Assembly (NCBI GenBank): GCA_038063315.1
Contig: JBBTVI010000031.1
Coordinates: 1-19,795, forward strand
Reading direction: 5' to 3'
Source of the DNA: JBBTVI01 sp038063315
GTDB taxonomy: Bacteria > Patescibacteriota > Minisyncoccia > Sungbacterales > HO2-52-23
Length of the DNA: 19,795 nucleotides
Positions 1 through 5,756 of this stretch are shown here, piece by piece. Under the pieces are notes generated by a model. It searched no databases. It saw nothing but the letters and a program-made list of their open reading frames with translations, and was not told the DNA's origin. A program made the translations under genes and the position numbers. Positions within the stretch are counted from its first letter, which is position 1. The number at the start of each line of letters is the position of its first letter.

Positions 1-106
1 CTTCTGGTGCCCACCTGCGGCCGACGAGGGCGATGGCCACCGGCAGCAGCAGGAAGGCGAGCAGGATGGCGGCGGTCGACGCGATGAAGAGCCAGCCGAT
101 GGGCAC
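1..106 (-). CDS. Possible membrane protein, 5' part only (runs off the left edge)
   Basis: This is an open leftward frame with no stop from a GTG at 106 to the window edge (35 codons). It encodes one long hydrophobic stretch (about residues 3-29, rich in Leu, Ala, Ile and Val) followed by Arg-Arg, which looks like a membrane segment with an inside-facing basic end. A GGAGG lies 4 nt before the GTG, which would be one of very few Shine-Dalgarno-like starts here. The frame stays open upstream of the GTG for about 30 more codons to a TAG, so the start is uncertain. Nearly all third codon positions are G or C, unlike the other genes. The family is not recognised. It could be a real gene, transferred DNA or a chimeric contig end. 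Confidence 0.3.
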   Translation of the reverse strand, partial: MPIGWLFIASTAAILLAFLLLPVAIALVGRRWAPE

Positions 107-248
107 AGCGCCTCCGGCGCACGTTTCCGAATCCGCGGAACTCCGCGCCGCAAAGACGTATATTTCCGGAAGCCCCAATTGTACAAGCCAGATTTGTCGT
201 TCCTACTCGCGCCGTATCGTCGCGCTCGCCCAGGATATTGATAGGATT

Positions 249-1313
249 TTATAGCGAGAAACAAAGTTTCTCCTTACTCTTTACTCTTCCCTCCGCCATC
301 ACCGCCCCAACCACCTCGTCGAGATTGCCTTCCATGATAAAGCGGATATTGTGCCACGACTGCTTGATGCGATGATCCGTTATACGATCCTGCGGAAAAT
401 TATAGGTGCGGATTTTCTCGGAACGATCCTGGGTGCCGATCTGCTCCTTACGCGCCGCAGCCATTTTCTCCTCCTCGGCCCGTCTCTTTGCATCGAGTAT
501 CTTGGACCGCAAAACGCTCATTGCACGCTCGCGGTTTTGTTGTTGCGAGCGCTCTTCCTGAGCGACAATGATAAGGCCCGTCGGCAGATGATAAATGCGA
601 ACGGCCGTCTCCACCTTGTTGACATTCTGCCCGCCGGGTCCGGAGGAGCGGAAAAACTCAATCTTGATGTCCTGCGGCTTGATCTCGACATCCACCTCGC
701 GCGCCTTCGGCAAAACCGCGACAGACGCCGTCGAAGTATGAAGACGGCCTGTTTTTTCCGTCTCGGGAATCCGCTGCACGCGGTGTACGCCCGACTCATA
801 GATCAACAAAGCATACGCGTCGGCGCCCGCAATTTCAAAAATGACTTCCTTATAGCCGCCGATGTCGCTCGACGATGCGCTAATCAGAACCGTTTTCCAT
901 CCCTTCTTGGCGGCAAATCCGCGGTACATCTCAAAAAGATTGCGCGCAAACAGCGCCGCTTCATCTCCTCCCGCGCCCGCCCGAATTTCCATAATGACGC
1001 TCGACGGCGTCTCGCCGAGAGTGCTCCCTTCCACTCGCGCCGTTAGCGCGGCTTTTTCTTTACGGAGACGGACGAGTTCCGCTTCGGCCATCCGTCGTAT
1101 CTCTGGATCGCCGTCAAGAAGCAGTGCCGCGCTCTCCTTGATCGCGCGCTCAATATTGTTCAACGCCGTTATTGATGAGATGCGCTTTTCGACATCCGCG
1201 AGCGCGATGGAAAATTCTTTTATTTTTTCGGCGTCACCCGAAACGGAAACAACCGCAAGTTTCTCTTGCAGCTCTTTTTGTTCAGCCGTCAGTTTTTCGA
1301 TTTCCGTATCCAT
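249..1313 (-). CDS. prfA: Peptide chain release factor 1 (RF1)
   Basis: RF1 recognises UAA and UAG in the ribosomal A site and triggers hydrolysis of peptidyl-tRNA. The 354-aa protein has the usual length. The catalytic GGQ is at residues 227-229 in the context SSGPGGQNVNKVE. The RF1-type tripeptide anticodon PxT is present as Pro-Glu-Thr at 183-185 within HRVQRIPET, which separates it from RF2 (SPF). The coiled N-terminal domain and the central motif RAGAGGDEAALF are present. The ATG at 1313 gives the normal N-terminus (MDTEIEKL). An in-frame ATG at 1331 is possible, and neither has a clear ribosome binding site. It lies 90 bp after rpmE on the same strand and is probably co-transcribed with it. 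Family assignment is secure. Confidence 0.95.
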   Translation of the reverse strand: MDTEIEKLTAEQKELQEKLAVVSVSGDAEKIKEFSIALADVEKRISSITALNNIERAIKESAALLLDGDPEIRRMAEAELVRLRKEKAALTARVEGSTLGETPSSVIMEIRAGAGGDEAALFARNLFEMYRGFAAKKGWKTVLISASSSDIGGYKEVIFEIAGADAYALLIYESGVHRVQRIPETEKTGRLHTSTASVAVLPKAREVDVEIKPQDIKIEFFRSSGPGGQNVNKVETAVRIYHLPTGLIIVAQEERSQQQNRERAMSVLRSKILDAKRRAEEEKMAAARKEQIGTQDRSEKIRTYNFPQDRITDHRIKQSWHNIRFIMEGNLDEVVGAVMAEGRVKSKEKLCFSL

Positions 1314-1403
1314 AAAAAACAACCGCGGCATCTTTGCCGGCGGGTGGGGATCGGGAAAAGGGGATAGGAAAAGATGCCCTATTCTCATCCCCGATCTGCT
1401 GCC

Positions 1404-1613
1404 TTATTTTTTCCCCTTCGCATAGCGGCGCCTGAACCGCTCGACGCGTCCCGCAGTATCAAGCAATTTTGCCGTTCCCGTATAAAAAGGATGGCAGGAA
1501 GAACAGATTTCCACCTCCAATTTCTCCTTTGTCGAACCCACGCGCATGACATTTCCACAGGCGCAGTGTGTTTCGGAGTTCTGATGGTATTCCGGATGCA
1601 AATTCTTCTTCAT
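1404..1613 (-). CDS. rpmE: Ribosomal protein bL31 (zinc-binding form)
   Basis: bL31 sits on the large subunit and bridges it to the small subunit. The 69-aa protein begins MKKNLHPEY, as usual for L31, and keeps four cysteines (C17, C19, C37, C40) as CxC and CxxC pairs, so it is the zinc-containing form. It ends in a basic tail (FRRRYAKGKK). The ATG at 1613 is chosen from family length; the frame is open further upstream but that part does not resemble L31. There is no Shine-Dalgarno sequence. A possible -10 box ends 7 nt before the ATG, which fits a leaderless mRNA. It is divergent from rpsB and upstream of prfA. Confidence 0.93.
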   Translation of the reverse strand: MKKNLHPEYHQNSETHCACGNVMRVGSTKEKLEVEICSSCHPFYTGTAKLLDTAGRVERFRRRYAKGKK

Positions 1614-1620
1614 TGGTATC

Positions 1621-1649
1621 AGAATAACACCGTTTTGACGGCCTTGCAA
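1621..1649 (-). promoter_or_regulatory. Candidate rpmE promoter, leaderless type
   Basis: On the minus strand TTGCAA (1649-1644) is followed by a 17-nt spacer and TATTCT (1626-1621), then 7 nt to the rpmE ATG. The -10 matches consensus at 4 of 6 positions. Spacing and symmetry with the rpsB promoter support it more than the hexamers do. If real, transcription begins at or next to the start codon. Confidence 0.4.
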
Positions 1650-1672
1650 GACATCCGGTTTTACCATATAAT
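1644..1672 (+). promoter_or_regulatory. Candidate rpsB promoter, leaderless type
   Basis: TTGCAA (1644-1649), a 17-nt spacer and a perfect TATAAT (1667-1672) lie upstream of rpsB, with only 7 nt between TATAAT and the rpsB ATG at 1680. The predicted transcript would start at about the A of the ATG, in keeping with the missing Shine-Dalgarno sequence. TTGCAA is its own reverse complement and is also placed correctly to serve rpmE. Confidence 0.6.
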
Positions 1673-1679
1673 TGATTTT

Positions 1680-2495
1680 ATGAACGATACCGCCACCCAA
1701 ACCAATACTCTTGCCGCAAATTCCTTATCAGCCCCGCAGGGGACGGATACCCCCGTTATACAGGAAAACGGGGAACTCGATGCAATGATGAAAGCCGGAA
1801 TCCATTTCGGCCACGCCAAATCAAAAAATCATCCCTCGATGAAGCCGTATATCTACGGCATCCGGAACACAATCTCGGTTCTTGATCTCACCGAGACAAA
1901 AAAGGCGCTTGAACGCGCGATTGACTTTCTCCGACAAACAGCGAGCGACGGCAAAATGATCCTCTTTGTGGGGACTAGACCGGCGGCGCGCGCGATTGTA
2001 CGCGAAATCGCCCAAAAGACGAACATGCCGTTTGTGACAGAGCGGTGGCTCGGCGGCACAATGACCAATTTTTCCGTCATACGCCAGCGCGTTGAATATC
2101 TCGAACGGCTTGAACGGGAGAGAAAAACCGGCGAGATGGAGAAATATACAAAGAAGGAGCGCATTGAAAAAACAAAGGAAATCGAGCGCCTTGAGAAAAA
2201 TTTTGCGGGCCTCCGCGCGATGACGCGCCAGGCCGAGGTACTCTGTGTTGTCAATATCGGCGAGGATCAGACGGCAGTGCGCGAGGCGCGAAGAAAAAAT
2301 ATTCCCATTGTGGCTCTTGCCGATACCAACTCAAACATCACGGGGATTGCATATCCCATTCCGTCCAACGACGACGCGCTCCCCGCGGTCCGCTACATGA
2401 TGGAACGCATCGGCGCGGCCGTGGAGGAGGGGATACGGAATCGCAGTATGCGCAAGCACGAAGCGGAGACGGCGCCGCAACCGGCGAAAATATGA
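1680..2495 (+). CDS. rpsB: Ribosomal protein uS2
   Basis: S2 belongs to the small ribosomal subunit. The 271-aa protein carries the family signatures MKAGIHFGH near residues 37-45, RWLGGTMTNF in the middle and ALADTNSNITGIAYPIPSNDD toward the end (shown here as two adjoining short motifs, ALADTNSN and ITGIAYPIPSNDD). A charged coiled-coil stretch rich in Glu, Arg and Lys follows the first half, as expected for the S2 protruding helices. The N-terminus has about 35 extra residues before the conserved core. The ATG at 1680 is favoured by the promoter spacing; an ATG near the core (MMKAG) is a less likely alternative. The TGA stop overlaps the tsf start (ATGA), so the two are translationally coupled. 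Confidence 0.96.
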   Translation: MNDTATQTNTLAANSLSAPQGTDTPVIQENGELDAMMKAGIHFGHAKSKNHPSMKPYIYGIRNTISVLDLTETKKALERAIDFLRQTASDGKMILFVGTRPAARAIVREIAQKTNMPFVTERWLGGTMTNFSVIRQRVEYLERLERERKTGEMEKYTKKERIEKTKEIERLEKNFAGLRAMTRQAEVLCVVNIGEDQTAVREARRKNIPIVALADTNSNITGIAYPIPSNDDALPAVRYMMERIGAAVEEGIRNRSMRKHEAETAPQPAKI

Positions 2496-3076
2496 TCACG
2501 GCGCAACAAATTAAGGATCTCCGCGAACGGACCGGCGCGGGAATCGCCGACGTCAAAAAGGCGCTCGAGGAATGCGGCGGAGATATGGAAAAGGCGGAGA
2601 AACGCATCAGCGAACGCCTCGGCGGCATTGCAGGAAAAAAAGCTGGCCGTGCCACGGGCGCCGGACTCGTCGAATCCTATATTCACTCCGACGGCCGCGT
2701 CGGAGCCATGATCGAACTCTTCTGCGAAACGGATTTTGTGGCGCGCAATCCCTCGTTCAAAGAGCTTGCGCACGATATCGTAATGCATATCACAGCTATG
2801 CGTCCGGTGTATCAGGCCCTCGACGCGGTTCCCACGGATATTTGGGATGCGGAGAAAAGACGCTTTGAAGAGGAAACGCGCGCCATGGGCAAGCCCCCGG
2901 CTATTACCCAACAGATTGTTGAAGGAAAACTCAAGGCGCACTTCGCGCCGATGGCGCTTCTCGACCAGCCTTTCGTCAAAGATCAGGATAAAACCATCCG
3001 CGATGTCATCAACGAAGCCATCGGCCGTTTCGGTGAAAACATTAAAATCGGCCGCTGGGCGCGGCTTGGACTATGA
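2492..3076 (+). CDS. tsf: Translation elongation factor Ts (short form)
   Basis: EF-Ts is the guanine-nucleotide exchange factor for EF-Tu. The N-terminal UBA-like region (IKDLRERTGAGIADVKKAL) and the EF-Tu-contacting motif TDFVARN (residues 80-86) are clear. At 194 aa it is a short form, lacking much of the second core subdomain seen in the longer enterobacterial protein. The ending GENIKIGRW is typical. It starts within the rpsB stop (ATGA overlap) and its own TGA overlaps the next gene in the same way, so rpsB-tsf-3073 forms a tightly coupled operon. Confidence 0.96.
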   Translation: MITAQQIKDLRERTGAGIADVKKALEECGGDMEKAEKRISERLGGIAGKKAGRATGAGLVESYIHSDGRVGAMIELFCETDFVARNPSFKELAHDIVMHITAMRPVYQALDAVPTDIWDAEKRRFEEETRAMGKPPAITQQIVEGKLKAHFAPMALLDQPFVKDQDKTIRDVINEAIGRFGENIKIGRWARLGL

Positions 3077-3561
3077 TACTTGATTTCGCATTCGGCCTGA
3101 CATTTCTTGGGGCGTTATCATTCCTTGCGGGCCGCATCACGCCGAAGCTCAGAGAACTTGGCGCGGTTCCGGAAGAGACAATTGTCATGCGTCTCCACGA
3201 AAATCCGTCCAAAGCACGGCTGTTTCTTCTGCACTTCAAAACGCTCTACCAAAAGCGCTATCACCATCTTCTTTTTCTCAATTTTCTCGGCAAGGCAGCG
3301 CACCGCCTGCACATCCGGCTGCTCCGTCTTGATAACGGCATCGTGCGTCTCGTCAAGCGCATCCGCGCCCGCTATGAGACGCTCGGCGGAAAAAACGGCA
3401 CCTCATGGCGCGATATGATCGAAATTCCCGCTGCAGCACACGAGCCCGCTGCAAACTCCGATATTCCCGTCATCGCCATTGAGGAGGATAAAAATCCTCC
3501 CGCGCGCGAAGGGGAACACATGTTTCTCCGCAAGTATCGCGCCCCGGACAACGCATCATAA
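3073..3561 (+). CDS. Hypothetical protein with one N-terminal membrane segment
   Basis: The family is not recognised by name. The 162-aa protein starts with a hydrophobic stretch (about residues 3-20, FAFGLTFLGALSFLAG), then a basic helical region rich in Arg, Lys, His and Leu (about 40-105), then a low-complexity Ala/Pro/Glu tail. This suggests a membrane-anchored cytoplasmic protein. Its ATG overlaps the tsf stop (ATGA), so it is made in step with S2 and EF-Ts. Coupling to a ribosomal operon and codon use like its neighbours argue that it is a real gene. A role in translation or at the membrane is possible but not shown. Confidence 0.75.
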   Translation: MILDFAFGLTFLGALSFLAGRITPKLRELGAVPEETIVMRLHENPSKARLFLLHFKTLYQKRYHHLLFLNFLGKAAHRLHIRLLRLDNGIVRLVKRIRARYETLGGKNGTSWRDMIEIPAAAHEPAANSDIPVIAIEEDKNPPAREGEHMFLRKYRAPDNAS

Positions 3562-3562
3562 T

Positions 3563-3601
3563 AACCTTCCCCTCCTTTCTAAGAAGGGGCTGGGGGAGGT
3601 T
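3563..3601. repeat. Imperfect hairpin repeat at the end of the rpsB operon
   Basis: The arms AACCTTCCCC (3563-3572) and GGGGGAGGTT (3592-3601) are complementary at 9 of 10 positions. An alternative inner stem, CCCCTCCTT / AAGAAGGGG with one mismatch, uses the same bases. It begins 2 nt after the stop of the 3073 gene. There is no T-run after it, so it is not a classical terminator, but it could act as a transcript-end hairpin or be a REP-like repeat. Confidence 0.45.
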
Positions 3602-3655
3602 GGTCTTCCTCCATAATAGGGAAGAAAAGTCGCCAAACGCGCACGCCCGCGGTGG

Positions 3656-3779
3656 GTAACCCCTCACAGGTGTCATTGCGAGCGACCCCGAGCTGCGAGG
3701 GGGAGCGAAGCAATCCAGGATTTGGATTGCTTCGTCGTCCTGCGGCAGGCCTTCTCGCAATGACGGCTGTGGGGATTAT
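3656..3779. mobile_element. Palindromic MITE-like element, copy 1, with 8-bp flanking duplication
   Basis: The left end reads GTAACCCCTCACAG then GTCATTGCGAG. The right end is CTCGCAATGAC then GGCTGTGGGGATTAT. The core has an 11-bp inverted repeat, CGAAGCAATCC (3706-3716) against GGATTGCTTCG (3724-3734), with a 7-nt loop. The flanks CGCGGTGG (3648-3655) and CGCGGCGG (3780-3787) match at 7 of 8 positions, consistent with a target-site duplication. There is no coding capacity, so it is non-autonomous. The right end lies 16 nt before tRNA-Thr. Confidence 0.7.
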
Positions 3780-3795
3780 CGCGGCGGGCATTCGC

Positions 3796-3867
3796 GCCAG
3801 GGTAGCTCAATGGCAGAGCAATGGTTTTGTAAACCATAGGTTGGAGGTTCGAGCCCTCTCCCTGGCT
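3796..3867 (+). tRNA. tRNA-Thr (anticodon TGT)
   Basis: A full cloverleaf can be drawn: acceptor GCCAGGG/CCCTGGC, D-stem GCTC/GAGC, anticodon stem ATGGT/ACCAT with loop TTTGTAA (TGT at 34-36) and a T-arm with TTCGAGC. The discriminator base is T and no CCA is encoded. It is followed by a run of seven T, and tRNA-Tyr starts 23 nt later on the same strand, so the two are probably co-transcribed. Confidence 0.95.
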
Positions 3868-3890
3868 TGTTTTTTTGGGTATGAAAATAT

Positions 3891-3977
3891 GGGTGCGTCG
3901 CATAGTGGCAATTGCACTGCGCTGTAGACGCAGCGTCCTCACGGACTACGCAGGTTCGAGTCCTGCCGCACCCACCA
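3891..3977 (+). tRNA. tRNA-Tyr (anticodon GTA), CCA encoded
   Basis: This is a class II tRNA: acceptor GGGTGCG/CGCACCC, anticodon stem CTGCG/CGCAG around CTGTAGA (GTA), a long variable arm and T-stem GCAGG/CCTGC with TTCGAGT. The discriminator A is followed by an encoded CCA (3975-3977), unlike the neighbouring tRNA-Thr. Its 3' part is overlapped on the other strand by the end of the MFS reading frame. Confidence 0.95.
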
Positions 3978-5199
3978 TCACCTCGGTATCTCTGAATTTT
4001 CTCAGACGGGGATGGAATGCGGCGATGACCACGGTCGCAAGCACGGTCCCGATTCCGCCCGCCACGGCCGAAAACGGAGCCGATGTCGCGGCCGCAAGAA
4101 ATCCGGCTTCTGCATCTCCCAGCTTCGGGCCGCCCTGCGCAAAAAGAATATTAATCCCGACCATCCTGCCGCGCATATTGCGCGGCGTCATTGTCTGGCG
4201 GATGGTGTTCCGCAAAATCGTGCTGATCATGTCTCCGGCGCCGACGACGGCAAGCAGGAAAAGTGTCAGATAGAAAGACCGCGACAAACCGAATCCGATG
4301 GTTGCCAGTCCGTACACGGTGACTGACCATAAAATCACGCGCCCCTGATGGCGAAGCTTTTTGAGCGACGCCAGCGTAAATCCCGCGATAATGGCCCCCG
4401 CCGACGTCGCCGCATACAAAAGCCCAAGCCCCCGTTCATCCACGCGCAGGATATCGGCCGCAAAAATCGGAAGAAGCGACGTTGCGGACCCAAAGAAGGT
4501 GGCGGCGAAATCAAGAAGCATCGTCGAGAGAATAATCCTTGAGTTTCTGACGAAGCGTATTCCCTCAAGAACCGAGGCGAACGTGAAAGACGATCTCATT
4601 GTTTCGTGATGCGCCGGAATCTTGAGCGGCCATATCGTCAACATCATAATCATCAACGCGAGCGTATTGAAAACATAAATACCGCCAACGCCGTAGAGGG
4701 CAATAAGAAATCCGCCGATTGCGGGACCGACGACGACCGCGGCCTGGCGCGCAAGGGTGTTGAGGCCGATGGCATTCATCAGATGGCTCTTCGGCACGAG
4801 GTCGGGAATAATTGACTGGCGCACCGGGCCGAAAAAAGCCATGACCGAGAAGTTACAGGCGATGAACGCAAAAATCATCAGCGGGGTGGTAACGCCGGAT
4901 ATCGTCGCAATGCTCAGCCCGAGCGCAAGAACGGCCAAAAGCGCCTGTGTTGCCAAAAGGAGTTTTTTCCGGTTGAGATTGTCCGCCGCAAGTCCGCCGA
5001 CGGTTGAAAGGAGAAGCACCGGGACGAAACTGACTATCCCCACAAGACCAAGCATCACCGCAGAATGAGTCATCTGATAGAGCTGCCAATTGATTGCGAT
5101 CATCTGCATCTGCGATCCCATCTGCGACACAAAAAAACCGGAGAGGAAGAGCCGGTAATCTTTGGTTCCCAACGCCATGAATGGAGCCAGCTTTTTCAT
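3946..5199 (-). CDS. Major facilitator superfamily exporter (EntS / MFS_3-like)
   Basis: This is a 417-aa integral membrane protein with about twelve hydrophobic segments, arranged as two halves of six. The N-terminus (ALGTKDYRLFLSGFFVSQMG) and the loop between helices 2 and 3 (GGLAADNLNRKKLLL) resemble the MFS_3 / enterobactin-exporter group, whose members pump small molecules out of the cell; the substrate cannot be read from sequence. The charged loop RNMRGRMVGIN between helices 10 and 11 fits the family. No good ribosome binding site precedes the ATG at 5199. The last nine codons and the TAG stop (ending VGAAGLEPA) are read from the antisense of tRNA-Tyr, so the natural C-terminus borrows tRNA sequence or an earlier stop was lost. 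Confidence 0.85.
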   Translation of the reverse strand: MKKLAPFMALGTKDYRLFLSGFFVSQMGSQMQMIAINWQLYQMTHSAVMLGLVGIVSFVPVLLLSTVGGLAADNLNRKKLLLATQALLAVLALGLSIATISGVTTPLMIFAFIACNFSVMAFFGPVRQSIIPDLVPKSHLMNAIGLNTLARQAAVVVGPAIGGFLIALYGVGGIYVFNTLALMIMMLTIWPLKIPAHHETMRSSFTFASVLEGIRFVRNSRIILSTMLLDFAATFFGSATSLLPIFAADILRVDERGLGLLYAATSAGAIIAGFTLASLKKLRHQGRVILWSVTVYGLATIGFGLSRSFYLTLFLLAVVGAGDMISTILRNTIRQTMTPRNMRGRMVGINILFAQGGPKLGDAEAGFLAAATSAPFSAVAGGIGTVLATVVIAAFHPRLRKFRDTEVMVGAAGLEPA

Positions 5200-5305
5200 T
5201 GGAAGTACAAAAAAATAAGCGCCGCGCGCGCATCAAAACAGGGGACCCGCCGCATGCATTCAATAGCATACCATGCATCGCCTTCGGCCGGAAGCGAAAC
5301 GCCGC

Positions 5306-5447
5306 GTAATCCCTCACACCCCACCACGGTTATTCTTACATGCGTCATTGCGAGGAGTCAGACGACGAAGCAATCCAAAATTCTGGATTGCCGCGCGTCC
5401 CCTCGACAGACTCGGGGTCGCTCGCAATGACACCTGTGAGGGGCTAC
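5306..5447. mobile_element. Palindromic MITE-like element, copy 2
   Basis: It begins GTAATCCCTCACA, has GTCATTGCGAG about 38 nt further in, and ends with CTCGCAATGAC then ACCTGTGAGGGGCTAC. One arm carries the GAGTCAGACGACGAAG module and the other a CCTCGACAGACTCGGGG module, around a short AGCAATCC...GGATTG core. No flanking duplication is visible (AACGCCGC against GTCTCAAG), so this copy is older or rearranged. It lies between the start of the MFS gene and tRNA-Val. Confidence 0.65.
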
Positions 5448-5460
5448 GTCTCAAGAAGAA

Positions 5461-5489
5461 TTGTCGGACCGCAACAATTATGCTATCTT
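5461..5489 (+). promoter_or_regulatory. Candidate tRNA-Val promoter
   Basis: TTGTCG (5461-5466), a 17-nt spacer and TATCTT (5484-5489) lie about 40 nt before tRNA-Val and just after copy 2 of the repeat. Each hexamer matches consensus at 4 of 6 positions, so this is tentative. Confidence 0.3.
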
Positions 5490-5529
5490 GGTGTGGAGCC
5501 GCAGGGCAGTACATCGAAATCCTCATGTC

Positions 5530-5601
5530 GGGCGGTTAGCTCAGTGGTAGAGCGCTTCGTTGACATCGAAGAGGCCAGAAGTTCGATCCTTCTACCGCCC
5601 A
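5530..5601 (+). tRNA. tRNA-Val (anticodon GAC)
   Basis: The acceptor is GGGCGGT/ACCGCCC, the D-stem GCTC/GAGC, and the anticodon stem CTTCG/CGAAG around TTGACAT (GAC). The T-loop is TTCGATC. The discriminator is A and CCA is not encoded. It is convergent with tRNA-Ser 64 bp downstream. Confidence 0.95.
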
Positions 5602-5616
5602 TACGACTTTTGCGCC

Positions 5617-5644
5617 GGAGGTTTTAATGCGCTCAAACTCCTCC
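5617..5644. terminator. Weak hairpin between convergent tRNA genes
   Basis: GGAGGTTT (5617-5624) can pair with AAACTCC, leaving one bulged G, across a loop of about 10 nt. The downstream bases on the plus strand are pyrimidine-rich but not a T-run. It is the only fold seen in the 64 bp between tRNA-Val and tRNA-Ser and might end transcription from either side. Confidence 0.25.
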
Positions 5645-5665
5645 TTCTCTCTCCCGATATTTCCC

Positions 5666-5756
5666 ATGGCGGAGGCGAGAGGATTCGAACCTCTGATACC
5701 CTTACGGGCATAGCTGCTTTCCAAGCAGCCGCACTAGGCCACTATGCGACGCCTCC
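5666..5756 (-). tRNA. tRNA-Ser (anticodon GGA), CCA encoded
   Basis: This is a class II tRNA on the minus strand: acceptor GGAGGCG/CGCCTCC, anticodon stem GCTGC/GCAGC around TTGGAAA (GGA), a long variable arm containing TATGCCC/GGGTAT, and T-stem AGAGG/CCTCT with TTCGAAT. The discriminator is G and an encoded CCA follows. Its first base (5756) is also the last base of the histidine kinase stop codon, so it probably shares that transcript. Confidence 0.95.

Noticed and set aside
33..254. 73-codon rightward frame at the left edge
   Set aside because: It has no recognisable domain, overlaps the better leftward membrane-like frame, and its composition changes halfway. I see no support for translation.
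1634..1672. TTGACG as the rpsB -35 box
   Set aside because: It is closer to consensus than TTGCAA, but its spacing to TATAAT is 27 nt, too long for a standard promoter.
3652..3942. Frames across the repeat and tRNA genes at 3652-3942 on both strands
   Set aside because: They consist of repeat-derived peptides and tRNA antisense. The cloverleafs explain the sequence.
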